Positions 35,355-47,936 are shown, counted from the stretch's first letter. The stretch is DNA of 64,000 bases from CAJXVA01 sp963761755 (GCA_963761755.1 CAVXIC010000040.1:124001-188000); one strand, 5' to 3'. Program-made: numbers and translations. The notes: generated by a model from the letters alone, not told the origin.

Positions 35355-37308
35355 TGGACTGAAAGTCGAAGGCCGTCGGGAAGAAGAGCCGCGGATACAG
35401 CGTCTCGATCGGGCGATAGCGATGGGAACGAAGGGCCAGTGGCCGACCGTTCTGGCCGGGGAGTTGCGGCTTGGGGTCCGCGACGGGAGGAAGGTCCGTC
35501 ACGGTGGGCATGACCTCGAGCCAATCCTCAGGCTCGAAGTCCATCACCCAGACGTCGTAGCCGTTCTTCCCGTAGCCCACGTAGGCGAGCCGCCGGCCAT
35601 CGTGGCTGATGCGCGGCTCGAACGCGCCACCGAGCACGTTGCTCACCTGGTGCAGGCTCTCGGCCTCCGTATCCCAGGCGTAGACGTTGTAGACGTCGTC
35701 GCGATCGCTGCCGAAGATGATGTAGCGGCCATCGGGTGACCACGACGGAGACATGTCGATGTGTCGGTCGGCGGTGATTCGCTCGGTCGACCCCGAGGCG
35801 ATGTCGTGCACGTAGATGTCCCGATAGCCGCCCTCCACGAAGCCCGAGAAGGCCACGCGTTCCCCGTCGGGGCTCCACCGCGGCGTGTACACCTGCGAGA
35901 GGCGGTCCTTGGGGGGCAGCTCCCGCACGTCACCGGAGTCGAGGTCGAGAAAACCGAGTCGGGACTGGGCGACGTCATTGCGCCGAAAGACGACCGTTCG
36001 CCCGTCGGGAGACACGTCTGGCTCGCTGGCCCGAAGACCGAACGTGAGCTGCTCCGCGCCGCGCGGATCGCCGCCGTTCCACCGCCACAAGTCGCTCCAG
36101 CGGTAGCGAAAGTCATGCACGCCCGTCTGGCCGAAGACGATGTCGTCGGTCGCACCGACGAAGTTCGCCTCACCGGGCTCCTCCAGATCGAACACCTGCT
36201 CAAGGTCGACGTCCGCCCCTTGTCGCCCGATGCCGACCCCCTCGCGGATGCGCCCGCCGGTGGCTCGGATCCGTTTGACGCCCTCATCGCGGTGGCCGTC
36301 GCCCTTGTAGAAGTAGACGAACGCGTCGTCGCGAGACCAAAAGGGGTATCGCGTGGTCTCGCCACCAAACGTCAGGCGCCGCCCTTGCCGGAGTCCGCGA
36401 GCTCGGATGCGGCGAGCCTGCGCCTGAAAGCGCCGCGTGGTGTCGCGCTTGAACTCCTGCCACAGCTGGTAGAACGTCACGCCCAGGACCTTCTCGATCG
36501 CCTTGTTGATCCCGTAGGGGATGATCTGGGTCGCGTAGACGTGGCTCATCTCGCGCAGCTTGTCCTCGCCGTAGCGGGCCTGGATGTACTGCATGAAGTG
36601 GGCGCCATACAGGTAGACGGACGTCCCGTGCGGAAAGATGCGGGCACCGTTGCTGACCTGGTCGATCGTCTGGAAGGTCCCGTCGAGCACGGCCATGCGC
36701 AGCAAGGCGTCGAACTGGGCCGAGCGCAGGCGGCCCATCGCCGAGAACTTGGACTCGTGCATCGTCGCGACCCCCTCGATGATCCATCGCGGCTGCACGA
36801 TGTTCGGGGTGGTGATCTTGCCGAGCACCCCCAGGCCGAACACGGCATTCACCGCGCGGGCGATGCCGTGCACGGTGTCCAGGTGCACCACGTGGACGAG
36901 TTCGTGGGTGATGAGGATGTCGAGCCAGTCGTCGTAGGACTCGAGCACCGACAGCGCCTCGGGGGCCGTGACGTAGGCGACGACCTGTGGGTACGGGTTG
37001 GCGGTCGCGCGCCCGTTCGCGGTGTCCTGGTTGTCGCTGAGGGTGATGTGCGTCTTGAGGAAGACCTCGTGACCCCACGCCTGCGTCAGCTCACCGTAGG
37101 CCTTCTCGGCGATCATCGCCGTGCGCTCGGCAGCATCCTGCTGACCGCCCCAGAAGTGAATGAAGAAGTGCTCCGTCTCGATCGTCTTCCAACGAACGTC
37201 CGGGTTGTTGGCCCTGGCAGTCCCGGACCCGAGAAGTGCGGCGAAGAGCACCGTGAGCGCGAGCAAACGGCCCATGCTCGCGGCGCTTCGACCAACCTGC
37301 CTTCGCAT
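35119..37308 (-). CDS. peptidase-MA-like and TolB/PD40 propeller protein, N-terminal part before a frameshift
   Basis: From the ATG at 37308 (MRRQVGRSAA; alternatives at 37359 and 37275) the protein has a signal peptide ending near TARA. Residues about 40-300 resemble the gluzincin peptidase-MA-like domain: HELVH at 135-139 and the third ligand E178 in IIEGVATMHES. From about 330 to 610 it has TolB/PD40 propeller repeats (SEPDVSPDGRTVVFRRND, later SPSWSPDGRYIIFGSD). About residue 668 the frame shifts, and the last 60 residues to 35119 are out-of-frame sequence. The natural protein probably continues as the barrel at 34242-35354, total about 1,000 residues. Confidence 0.78.
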   Translation of the reverse strand: MRRQVGRSAASMGRLLALTVLFAALLGSGTARANNPDVRWKTIETEHFFIHFWGGQQDAAERTAMIAEKAYGELTQAWGHEVFLKTHITLSDNQDTANGRATANPYPQVVAYVTAPEALSVLESYDDWLDILITHELVHVVHLDTVHGIARAVNAVFGLGVLGKITTPNIVQPRWIIEGVATMHESKFSAMGRLRSAQFDALLRMAVLDGTFQTIDQVSNGARIFPHGTSVYLYGAHFMQYIQARYGEDKLREMSHVYATQIIPYGINKAIEKVLGVTFYQLWQEFKRDTTRRFQAQARRIRARGLRQGRRLTFGGETTRYPFWSRDDAFVYFYKGDGHRDEGVKRIRATGGRIREGVGIGRQGADVDLEQVFDLEEPGEANFVGATDDIVFGQTGVHDFRYRWSDLWRWNGGDPRGAEQLTFGLRASEPDVSPDGRTVVFRRNDVAQSRLGFLDLDSGDVRELPPKDRLSQVYTPRWSPDGERVAFSGFVEGGYRDIYVHDIASGSTERITADRHIDMSPSWSPDGRYIIFGSDRDDVYNVYAWDTEAESLHQVSNVLGGAFEPRISHDGRRLAYVGYGKNGYDVWVMDFEPEDWLEVMPTVTDLPPVADPKPQLPGQNGRPLALRSHRYRPIETLYPRLFFPTAFDFQSSDFGTGLGFETGITDVIAISLGADVLQLRREATNRLGRGELYLRQALASVHVHGVTRSGQPIFGLYALRLRSPAGDRG

Positions 37309-37410
37309 CCACGACGACGCACCAGACGTCGGCTGCTGCCGCGGGCGCGTCGAAGGCATGGCCGGGAGTGTAACCCAACCTCCGGGGCGAAACGGGGCAA
37401 CGAGCGCTGC

Positions 37411-38280
37411 TCAACCCTCGAGGATCCGTGCGACTTCGGCCGGCTGCTCGTACGCCGGATTGTGTCCGCAGCCGTCGATCAAGACCTCCCGCGCATCGGG
37501 CAGAAGCGCTGCCAGCCGCGCGCTGTGGTCGGGAGACACGATGCGGTCACGATCCCCCCATACCAGCGTGGTCGGCACCGAGACGTCGGCGAACCGGTCC
37601 CGAAGGCGCACGACGCTGGGCATCTGCACGAGCATCGCGTACGCCGCCTCGGGACCACCCCACCGACACAAGCGGTCCCAAAAGACGTGCGCATCACGTT
37701 CATCGAGCAGCTCCGGCGTGGAGAGCCCCTGCTCCAAGAATCGAACGAAGTCTACGCGGCGAAGCGTGCGCCGAAAGACCTCCAGCCCCAGCGAAGGGGC
37801 GATCGACAGGGCGCCGGGGAGCGGAACGGACACGCTGAGGGCCAGCGGACTGAGCAACACCGTCTCCCGCACCCGCTGCGGGTACTTCGAGGCCAGGACC
37901 AGCGCCAAGGTGCCGCCGTAGTCGTGCCCGACCACCGTTGCCGCGGAGACCCCCAACGCTTCGAGCGTCGCCGCGACCGCGTCGGCCATCCACTCGAAGC
38001 TGTACTCGTCGACCGAGGCGGGGTTGGGACGATCGCTGTCACCGGCGCCTGGAAGATCCAAGGCCACCACGCGTCGCCCTGCGGCAATGCGAGGGATCAA
38101 GCGCGAGAACGCGTGATGCGAGAGGAACAGACCGTGCAGCAAAACGATCGGAGGACGCTGGACGTCCGAGGCGTGCACGTCACACGCGAACACCCGACCG
38201 AAGGGGAGTTCGACGAGCCGAGAGTGGTCGGCGATGTTCGTGGGGAGCCACGGCGCGCCCCGGTCCAGTTCACCGCTCAC
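37411..38280 (-). CDS. alpha/beta-hydrolase with Asp nucleophile
   Basis: 289 residues from a GTG overlapping the EI stop (GTGA). It is an alpha/beta-hydrolase fold: oxyanion HGLF (49-52), the nucleophile elbow GHDYGG with D120 and the later WGDRDRIV and GCGHNPAYEQP with the acid and His. An Asp instead of Ser in the elbow is the pattern of epoxide hydrolases and haloalkane dehalogenases, not of esterases. The substrate is unknown. It is the last gene of the PTS cluster and is probably co-translated with ptsI, which is an unexpected partner. Confidence 0.85.
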   Translation of the reverse strand: MSGELDRGAPWLPTNIADHSRLVELPFGRVFACDVHASDVQRPPIVLLHGLFLSHHAFSRLIPRIAAGRRVVALDLPGAGDSDRPNPASVDEYSFEWMADAVAATLEALGVSAATVVGHDYGGTLALVLASKYPQRVRETVLLSPLALSVSVPLPGALSIAPSLGLEVFRRTLRRVDFVRFLEQGLSTPELLDERDAHVFWDRLCRWGGPEAAYAMLVQMPSVVRLRDRFADVSVPTTLVWGDRDRIVSPDHSARLAALLPDAREVLIDGCGHNPAYEQPAEVARILEG

Positions 38281-40121
38281 CGAAGGCTCTCCTGTGCCGC
38301 GTCGAGATCATCCACGGGGTTCTCGGTCCCCAAGCGCTGCCCGCCCCCGTGGTCGAGGTGCTCGGGGAAGCGCGTGCGCATCCGTCCCAGAACGAGGCGT
38401 TCGGCATCCCCGACGTTCTCGAAGTCGAGGGTTGCGGCGGCCAGCTCGACCATCTCCGCGTGATTCGAGCTGCGGATGATGTTCTTGATCACCGGGATGG
38501 CGGAGGGATGCATGCTCAGCTCGCGGACGCCCAGGCCGAGCAGGACCCAGGTGTAGCGGGGATCGGACGCGAGCTCACCGCACAGGCTGACGGGGATGTC
38601 CGCATCGCGGCCCGCATCGCAGACGCGTTGGATCAGCTGGAGGATCGCGGCGTGCAGCGGCCGGTACAGGTACGCGACGTCGTCGTTCTCGCGATCGATC
38701 GCCATGGTGTACTGAATCAGATCGTTGGTGCCGATGCTCATGAAGTCGACGTGGCGCGCCAGTCGGTCGGCGACGAGCGCGGCGGACGGCACTTCGACCA
38801 TGATGCCCACGGGGACCTCTTGCGCGTAGGCCACCCGCGCGTCTTCGAGCTGTTCCCGCGCCTCCTCGACCACCTGCAGCGCCAGCTTCAGCTCGTCGAG
38901 CCCGGTGACCATCGGGAGCATGATTCGCAGCGGACCATGCACAGCCGCGCGCAGCAGTCCCCGGACCTGGGCCAGGAACCACTGTCGGTGCTTGAGCGAG
39001 AGCCGCAGCCCCCGCAGTCCCATCGCCGGGTTCGCCTCGGTCTCGTCGAAGTGCAGCAGCGTCGTCTGCTTGTCCGAGCCCAGGTCGAAGGTTCGAAAGA
39101 CCACGGGGTATGGGGACATCTGCCGAAGCACGTGTTTGGCGTGCCTGTAGTGCTCTTCCTCCGACGGCAGCGTGTCGCGCCCCATGTAGAGGAACTCGGT
39201 CCGGTACAGCCCCACCCCTTCGGCGCCGTGGAACCGCGATGAGGCAACCTCCTCGGTCAATGCCACGTTGGCACGAAGGGTGATCCGCAGGCCACACTGC
39301 GTCATCGCGGGCAGTCCATGCTCGCGCTGCACCTGGTCTTCGAACTCGTCGTAGCGCCGCCGAGCATCGTTCCACTCGTCGAGCTCGGCTTCGGACGGCC
39401 GCAGCAGCACGACGCCGTGCACCGCATCGAGCACCACGATGTCACCGCGCTCGACCACCACGTCGACGTCGTGCACCCCAATCACCGCTGGAAGCTCCAT
39501 CGACCGCGCGATGATGGCGCTGTGCGCGGTCAGGCCCCCGACGGCGGTCACGATGCCGACGATGTCGCTGCGAACGAGCTCCGCAGTGTCCGCAGGAGAC
39601 AGGTCATGAGCGATCACAATCGCCCCCGACGGGGGTCGCAGGGTCACCGGAGCGTCTCCTTGGAGGTTGATCAACACCCGCTCGGCCAGCAGGGTGATGT
39701 CCGAGCTGCGCTCCCGGAAGTGCTGGGCATCCGCCTTCTCGAGCATCTCCCGAATCTCGTCGGCGACCCGCGCGACCGCGCACTCGGCTCCGATCAGCTC
39801 TTCGCGAACGATCTCGCCCACGCGGCCGGCGAGGTCCGGGTCCTCGAGCATGAGCTGCTGCGCCTTGAGGATCTGACGGTGCTCCCCATGGGGGAGCCGC
39901 CCCTCGATCACCTCGAGTTGCTCCTGCGTCCGGGCCAACGCGTCCTCGAAGCGCGTGAGTTCTTCGCCGACCGACGAACGCTCGATGTCCCGCATCTCGA
40001 CGTGCTGCTTGCGGCGGTCGACCACGTATGCGGGACCGATGGCGATGCCCGAGCTGACCGCGATTCCCCGCAAGGTCCTGGTCGAAACCCGGCTGCTCGA
40101 CGGTGCGCCGCGGCGGATCAC
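38277..40121 (-). CDS. ptsI: phosphoenolpyruvate-protein phosphotransferase (EI)
   Basis: 614 residues from the GTG at 40121, which overlaps the HPr stop and has GGAGAG before it. The N-terminal domain holds the phospho-His H200 in GGLTAHSAIIARS. The C-terminal PEP-binding domain has EGVGLYRTEFLYMGR, the Cys-containing VSLCGELASD, MIEV-type IMVEVPSAAL and GTNDLIQYTMAIDR. EI transfers phosphate from PEP to HPr. No GAF domain is present, so it is a plain EI rather than the nitrogen-type PtsP. Family length is about 570-600. Confidence 0.95.
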   Translation of the reverse strand: MIRRGAPSSSRVSTRTLRGIAVSSGIAIGPAYVVDRRKQHVEMRDIERSSVGEELTRFEDALARTQEQLEVIEGRLPHGEHRQILKAQQLMLEDPDLAGRVGEIVREELIGAECAVARVADEIREMLEKADAQHFRERSSDITLLAERVLINLQGDAPVTLRPPSGAIVIAHDLSPADTAELVRSDIVGIVTAVGGLTAHSAIIARSMELPAVIGVHDVDVVVERGDIVVLDAVHGVVLLRPSEAELDEWNDARRRYDEFEDQVQREHGLPAMTQCGLRITLRANVALTEEVASSRFHGAEGVGLYRTEFLYMGRDTLPSEEEHYRHAKHVLRQMSPYPVVFRTFDLGSDKQTTLLHFDETEANPAMGLRGLRLSLKHRQWFLAQVRGLLRAAVHGPLRIMLPMVTGLDELKLALQVVEEAREQLEDARVAYAQEVPVGIMVEVPSAALVADRLARHVDFMSIGTNDLIQYTMAIDRENDDVAYLYRPLHAAILQLIQRVCDAGRDADIPVSLCGELASDPRYTWVLLGLGVRELSMHPSAIPVIKNIIRSSNHAEMVELAAATLDFENVGDAERLVLGRMRTRFPEHLDHGGGQRLGTENPVDDLDAAQESLR

Positions 40122-40387
40122 AGCTCTCCGAAACCGTCGTCGACGAGCTTGCCAAGGGCCTGACAGGCCTCGGACTCCTGGGTGCCTTCGCACCGGACCG
40201 AGACCGTGGTGCCCTTGGCTGCCGCCAACATCAGCACACCCAAGATGCTCTTGCCGTTGACCTCTCGGCCTCCACTGCCGATGAAGACGTCGGCGTCGAA
40301 CTTGTTGGCCAGGGCGACGAATTTGCTGGCCGCACGCGCGTGCAGGCCGAGGTCGTTGACGATCTGGTGGTCTCCTCGAGCGGGCAT
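40118..40387 (-). CDS. ptsH: phosphocarrier protein HPr
   Basis: 89 residues. The phospho-His is H16 (GLHARAASKF), and the regulatory site is S47 (VNGKSILGVLML), which is the target of HPr kinase. Both sites are intact, which fits with the hprK gene upstream. HPr accepts phosphate from EI and passes it to EIIA proteins. The start overlaps the EIIA stop (TGATG) and the stop overlaps ptsI (GTGA). Confidence 0.96.
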   Translation of the reverse strand: MPARGDHQIVNDLGLHARAASKFVALANKFDADVFIGSGGREVNGKSILGVLMLAAAKGTTVSVRCEGTQESEACQALGKLVDDGFGEL

Positions 40388-40803
40388 CAGGTCTCCTCAG
40401 AACTTTCTTGGTCTGCGCTCACGCACACCGCCCGCTGCCCACTGACGGCGCAGGCCTGGGCCAACTCGAACGCCGTCGCCGAGTGCCGGTCGAGGCTTGC
40501 GAGCTTGAGCAACATGGCGAGATTGAGCCCCGAGAGCATGACGATCTCGTGCGAGCTTCCCTCTCGTTGACCGCATTGGCAGGGGCTGGCCCCCAGCAGG
40601 TCGATCAGCATGAGCACGCCGCGCCCTCGATCGACGTCGTCGAGCGCGGAACACATCGAGGCCGAGAACGCCTCCGAATCGCCCTCCCCCGCATCGAGCG
40701 CGAGGATGCCATCGAGTCCGGCAGTGGCGATTCCGCGGGCGGCCCGCAGCAGGTGGCTGGCGGTTTGCCCGTGCCCCACCACGACCACGCCCACCGAGGT
40801 CAT
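40387..40803 (-). CDS. PTS mannose-family EIIA component
   Basis: 138 residues. The fold starts GVVVVGHGQTASHLLRA with the phospho-His H11, then a strand-rich segment VLMLIDLLGASP typical of EIIA(Man). No EIIB, EIIC or EIID gene is in the cluster, so it probably acts as a regulatory phospho-acceptor instead of part of a sugar permease. It overlaps both neighbours (rapZ ATGA, HPr TGATG). Confidence 0.9.
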   Translation of the reverse strand: MTSVGVVVVGHGQTASHLLRAARGIATAGLDGILALDAGEGDSEAFSASMCSALDDVDRGRGVLMLIDLLGASPCQCGQREGSSHEIVMLSGLNLAMLLKLASLDRHSATAFELAQACAVSGQRAVCVSADQESSEET

Positions 40804-41660
40804 CGACCCGTTCCCCCGACGTCGCGGTGACGCACGACGATGCGGGGCGCCGGCTCCATGAACGCCTCGCCTTCGTGAAGCTGCCGCTTGACCGCCTCGA
40901 CGATCGCGACCGAGCGGTGTTGCCCCCCGGTGCAGCCCACCGCAACGGTGAGGTAAGAGCGCCCCTCGGCCGCGGATCTGGGGGCCGAGAATCGGACGAG
41001 CGCGTCGATGTGCCCCAGCAGCGTCTGTGCATCCTCTTGCCCCAGCACGTAGTCCGAGACCGGCTCGTGCAGGCCCGAGAGAGGACGCAGGTCCTCGCGC
41101 TCGTGTGGATTGTCCAGGAATCGCGCATCGAACATGATGTCCGCCTCGCTGGGCACGCCGTTGCGAAAGCCGAAGGACGTGAGCACCAAGCGCAAGGTGC
41201 CGCGGCTGCCGTGACGGTCCCGCATCAGCTGGCGCAGCTGGCGACCGGTGAGCGTCGAGGTGTCGATCGGCCGTCCGGTCATTGCGCGAATTGGCTCGAG
41301 CAGCTCGCGCTCGCGATCGATCGCTTCGGGCAGGTCCCCCATCGGGTGCCGCCGCCTCGTCTCCGAGTAGCGCCGAACCAACACGTCTCGGGACGCCTCG
41401 AGGAACAGCACGTCGACCCTGTGCCCGGCGCCCAGGAGTTCGCGATGAATCTCGGCGAAGCGCTCCAGGTACTCGACGTCGCGGGCGTCGACGACCACGG
41501 CGACCGGACGGTCTTCCTCGGTCTGGCGCACGGTCTCCATGAGCTGCGGAAGCAGCACCAACGGGACGTTGTCGACGCAGTAGACGCCGAGATCTTCGAG
41601 CGCGTGCAGAGCGGTCGACTTGCCTCCACCACTGAGGCCAGAGATCACCAGGAGTTCCAT
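40800..41660 (-). CDS. rapZ: RapZ-family RNase adapter / nucleotide-binding protein
   Basis: 286 residues, the usual size. The Walker A motif is GLSGGGKST at residues 8-16, and the Walker B-like VVVDARD follows. The C-terminal domain has LTSFGFRNGVP, the DARFLDNPH motif and VAVGCTGGQHRSV, all standard for this family. In E. coli RapZ steers RNase E to a small RNA controlling glucosamine synthesis; in other bacteria it binds nucleotides and RNA. It is standard next to hprK and PTS genes. Confidence 0.95.
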   Translation of the reverse strand: MELLVISGLSGGGKSTALHALEDLGVYCVDNVPLVLLPQLMETVRQTEEDRPVAVVVDARDVEYLERFAEIHRELLGAGHRVDVLFLEASRDVLVRRYSETRRRHPMGDLPEAIDRERELLEPIRAMTGRPIDTSTLTGRQLRQLMRDRHGSRGTLRLVLTSFGFRNGVPSEADIMFDARFLDNPHEREDLRPLSGLHEPVSDYVLGQEDAQTLLGHIDALVRFSAPRSAAEGRSYLTVAVGCTGGQHRSVAIVEAVKRQLHEGEAFMEPAPRIVVRHRDVGGTGR

Positions 41661-41662
41661 GG

Positions 41663-42694
41663 TTACTCGACCTCCGTGACGTGAATCATGTTGCTCGTGC
41701 TCTTCTGCACCGGTTCGACCGTCCCGTGTCCTTGCGCGCGAATGCTTGCGCGGATGCGCGCGTTGACCTTCTCTTGGAACTCGCGCGCGGAGTCATGCCC
41801 CCTATACTTGAGGATCTGGTTGCGCGCGACGACTTCGATGAGCGAAGCGATGTTCCGACCCGGTCGCAGGGGGATCCGCACCAGCGGGACGTCCACCTGG
41901 AGAATGGGCCAGACCTGCGCTTCGGTACCCAAACGGTCGTAGTCGCCCTCGTCCACCTCGCTGAGCTCGACGACGACCTCGATCTTCTTCGTGTCGCGCA
42001 CCGCGGCGACCCCGAACAAATGCGTGATGTTCAGGATGCCCATCCCGCGGATCTCCATATGATGCTGGTGGAGTTCAGTCGCCGCGCCCCACACGGTGTC
42101 CGGCGGCCGCACCGTCACCTCGACTACGTCATCGGCGACGAGTCGGTGCCCCTTGAGCACCAGGTCGAGGGCGGCTTCGCTCTTGCCCACGCCGCTGCGG
42201 CCGATGAGCAGGACCCCGACGCCCAGGACGTCCACCAGCACCCCATGGATGCTCGCGGTGGGCGAGAGCATCTCCTCCAGGCGTCGCGTGATGCGCGTGA
42301 TGAAGGTCGAGGTCATCACGGTCGTTCCCAGGACCGGGACGCCGCGGGCCTTCGCCTCGCGCATCAGGACCTCGGGCGGCTCCAGCCCACGCGTCACCAC
42401 GAGGCCGCACGGATCCTTGTCGAGAAACTTCTGCAGTCCGCTGCGGACCTCGCCGGGGTCGGTCGAGACGATGTAGTCGATCTCCGAGAGCCCGAGCACC
42501 TGGACCCGGTCGGCGTAGACGTGCTTGGTGAACCCCGCCAGCGCCAGACCCGGCTTCTGAATGCGCGGACGCTTCGTCCGGCGATCCAACCCGCCCCAGT
42601 CCGACAGCGGGCGTAGTCCCAGCGGCATCGTTTCCGCGTCTTCGAGGAGCTGCGCGAGCTCGACCGAGTCTTCCTTCCGCATGGGCAACGCCAT
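41663..42694 (-). CDS. hprK: HPr kinase/phosphorylase
   Basis: 343 residues from the ATG at 42694 (MALPMRKEDS). The P-loop GRSGVGKS is at 165-172. After it come the conserved LVADDVVEV and the IEVRG-like HHMEIRGMGILNI strand. Together these form the HPrK/P catalytic domain that phosphorylates HPr on Ser and removes it again. The substrate Ser is conserved in HPr here. The stop is two bases from the rapZ start. An open frame upstream to 43033 overlaps the rpoN gene and is rejected. Confidence 0.94.
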   Translation of the reverse strand: MALPMRKEDSVELAQLLEDAETMPLGLRPLSDWGGLDRRTKRPRIQKPGLALAGFTKHVYADRVQVLGLSEIDYIVSTDPGEVRSGLQKFLDKDPCGLVVTRGLEPPEVLMREAKARGVPVLGTTVMTSTFITRITRRLEEMLSPTASIHGVLVDVLGVGVLLIGRSGVGKSEAALDLVLKGHRLVADDVVEVTVRPPDTVWGAATELHQHHMEIRGMGILNITHLFGVAAVRDTKKIEVVVELSEVDEGDYDRLGTEAQVWPILQVDVPLVRIPLRPGRNIASLIEVVARNQILKYRGHDSAREFQEKVNARIRASIRAQGHGTVEPVQKSTSNMIHVTEVE

Positions 42695-42809
42695 CGTAGA
42701 CCACACCCCGCGAACCGACCACCACCCCCGAGCCGCCCGGAATCGCCCCCCCGATCGCCCCCGAACGGCGGAGGCCTGGGCGCGCCCCCCGTCGCGCCGT
42801 CCACGGGCT

Positions 42810-44288
<1,479 letters not shown>

Positions 44289-44486
44289 TGGTGGATCGTT
44301 CGTCTCCTTCGCCCGTCGCTCGAGCCCCACCATCGTAGCAGCTTTGCACGGAGCATGCCCGAACCACGTCGCCCGATTCGCCCCTGGCCTACGCAGCGAT
44401 TCCGTAGCGTTAGACGTCGTTCGAATCGGGGTCCGGCTCGGACACGGATTGGGGTCCGGCCGCCGCCCTGAAGTGGGACACCGCCG

Positions 44487-46115
<1,629 letters not shown>

Positions 46116-46199
46116 CGATCCCGGTCCTAAACCGCCCGCCCCCTCCGGATCAATCGTCCAAGACCAAAGCCGCCGTGTTGGTAGTCACGGCGGCTGCGT

Positions 46200-47708
46200 T
46201 CATCGTCGCCAGCGCACGCTGTGGCGCCACTGCGAACCCGCGCTGCTGGACTCGCAGGGGCGGTCCACGGCGGTTTGGCGCCCTCGCGCCGCGCAGGCCG
46301 CCGCGGCCGCAATCGCTGCGACCCGGTCCTCGGCAATCGTCAGCGGTTCGAGCACTTCGGGGTGAAGCTCGAGGTATCGCGTGGTCACCGCTGTCCCCTC
46401 TCGGAACGTGGGCTCGGCCAGAACCCGCAGGTGCAGCGGCACGTTCGTCTGGATTCCGAGCAACACCGTGTCGGTCAGCACCCTTTGCATCTTGCGCACG
46501 GCCTCGGCCCGGTCGGCTCCGTAGGTCACCACCTTGGCGATCATGGGATCGTAGAAGCTCGAGACCTCCGTCCCGCTCGCGACCGCTCCATCGATGCGCA
46601 CCCCACCGCCCTCGGGCCACTCGACGCGGGTCAGGCGTCCGGGTCGCGGCAAGAAGGAGACGGGATCCTCGGCGTACACCCGGCACTCCAGCGCGTGCCC
46701 GCGCATCTGGACGTCGGACTGCTCGAAGCCCAGCGGCTCCCCTGCCGCGATGCGGATCTGATCCCAGACCAAGTCTCGCCCGGTGACCATCTCGGTGACC
46801 GGGTGCTCGACCTGGAGCCGGGTGTTCATCTCCAAGAAGAAGAAGTTGGGACCCTCGGGTGTCTCCTCGAACAGGAACTCCACCGTGCCCGCGCTGCGGT
46901 ATCCGACCGCCCGCGCGGCCTTGACCGCGACCTCCCCCATCGCGGCCCGGACCGCCGGCGTCATCTGGGGACTGGGCGACGGGCACTCCTCGATGACCTT
47001 TTGGTGACGGCGCTGCACCGAGCAGTCCCGCTCGCCCAGATGCACGACGTTGCCGTGTGCGTCCGCCAGCACCTGGATCTCCACGTGGCGGGCGCCGAGA
47101 ACCGCACGCTCCAGGAAGATGCGGTCGTCACCAAAGGAGGCCTTCGCCTCCCGCTGCGCCCCCTCGAACGCGGCGGCGACGCGGTCGGGCTCGTGTACGA
47201 TCCGCATCCCCTTGCCACCGCCGCCGGCGGACGCCTTGATCATGACGGGGAAGCCGATCTCCTGCGCGGCTGCAACGGCGTCCTGCACCGAGGAGATCCC
47301 ATCTTGGCCGGGGACGACGGGCACGCCGGCCGCGATCATCTTCGTGCGGGCGCGCTCCTTGTCGCCCATGTCGGTCATCGCCGAGCCCGGGGGACCGATG
47401 AAGATGAATCCGGCCTCCTCACAGGCCGACGCAAAGTCAGCCCGCTCCGAGAGGAACCCGTAGCCGGGATGGATCGCGTCGGCACCGGTGCGGGCGGCGG
47501 CTTCGAGCACCTTGTCGGCCCGCAGATAGCTCTGCGCCGCCGCGGACCCCCCGATGAAGACCGCCTCGTCAGCCTCGGCGACGTGCACCGCATCTCGGTC
47601 GGCCTCACTGAAGACCGCGACCGTTGCGATGCCCCGCTCCCGGCAGGTCCGGAACACACGCCGTGCAATCTCCCCGCGATTGGCGACCAGCACCTTGTGG
47701 ATGCTCAT
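46200..47708 (-). CDS. biotin carboxylase subunit (acyl-CoA carboxylase)
   Basis: 502 residues from the ATG at 47708 (MSIHKVLVANRGEIARR); a GTG at 47717 is the alternative. It has the full biotin carboxylase fold: the Gly-rich ATP-binding KASAGGGGKGMR, the EIQVLADAHGN motif, the catalytic EMNTRLQVEHPVTE and GHALECRVYAED. The C-terminus ends WRHSVRWRR without a biotinyl-lysine (AMKM) domain, so a separate biotin carrier protein is needed. It supplies carboxyl-biotin to acetyl-, propionyl- or methylcrotonyl-CoA carboxylase; which one cannot be told from this subunit. Confidence 0.9.
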   Translation of the reverse strand: MSIHKVLVANRGEIARRVFRTCRERGIATVAVFSEADRDAVHVAEADEAVFIGGSAAAQSYLRADKVLEAAARTGADAIHPGYGFLSERADFASACEEAGFIFIGPPGSAMTDMGDKERARTKMIAAGVPVVPGQDGISSVQDAVAAAQEIGFPVMIKASAGGGGKGMRIVHEPDRVAAAFEGAQREAKASFGDDRIFLERAVLGARHVEIQVLADAHGNVVHLGERDCSVQRRHQKVIEECPSPSPQMTPAVRAAMGEVAVKAARAVGYRSAGTVEFLFEETPEGPNFFFLEMNTRLQVEHPVTEMVTGRDLVWDQIRIAAGEPLGFEQSDVQMRGHALECRVYAEDPVSFLPRPGRLTRVEWPEGGGVRIDGAVASGTEVSSFYDPMIAKVVTYGADRAEAVRKMQRVLTDTVLLGIQTNVPLHLRVLAEPTFREGTAVTTRYLELHPEVLEPLTIAEDRVAAIAAAAACAARGRQTAVDRPCESSSAGSQWRHSVRWRR

Positions 47709-47741
47709 GACGTGCACCCTACTTCGCCGACGCCGACGCCG

Positions 47742-47936
47742 TCAGCCTTCTTCTGGCCTGGGCTTTGGCTGCGAATGCGGCTGCGAATCCGGTTGCGAAT
47801 CCGGCGGCGGATCAGGCAGAGGCCTCGCCATCGCCGGCGCGGGAGGATCGGGCCACGCCGGTGGGGGCGAACGGTCCGCACAAGCACAAGCCGCGATCGC
47901 ACAGGCGACCGCGGCTGCTCGCAGCATCGAGACCAT
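47742..47936 (-). CDS. possible small Pro-rich lipoprotein
   Basis: 64 residues from the ATG at 47936 (MVSMLRAAAVACAIAAC; a second ATG at 47927 is possible). It has a short Arg-containing start, a hydrophobic stretch and a lipobox-like AIAAC, then a Pro/Ser/Gln/Asp-rich tail with a SQPDSQPHSQPKP repeat. It fits between rpoZ and the biotin carboxylase gene in the same direction. Small size and repetitive composition keep the call uncertain, and it could be a shadow of a low-complexity DNA stretch. Confidence 0.4.
   Translation of the reverse strand: MVSMLRAAAVACAIAACACADRSPPPAWPDPPAPAMARPLPDPPPDSQPDSQPHSQPKPRPEEG

Noticed and set aside
35761..38463. 900-codon plus-strand open frame opposite the peptidase-propeller and hydrolase genes
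   Set aside because: Shadow-type composition and no domain motifs, while both minus-strand genes show family motifs.
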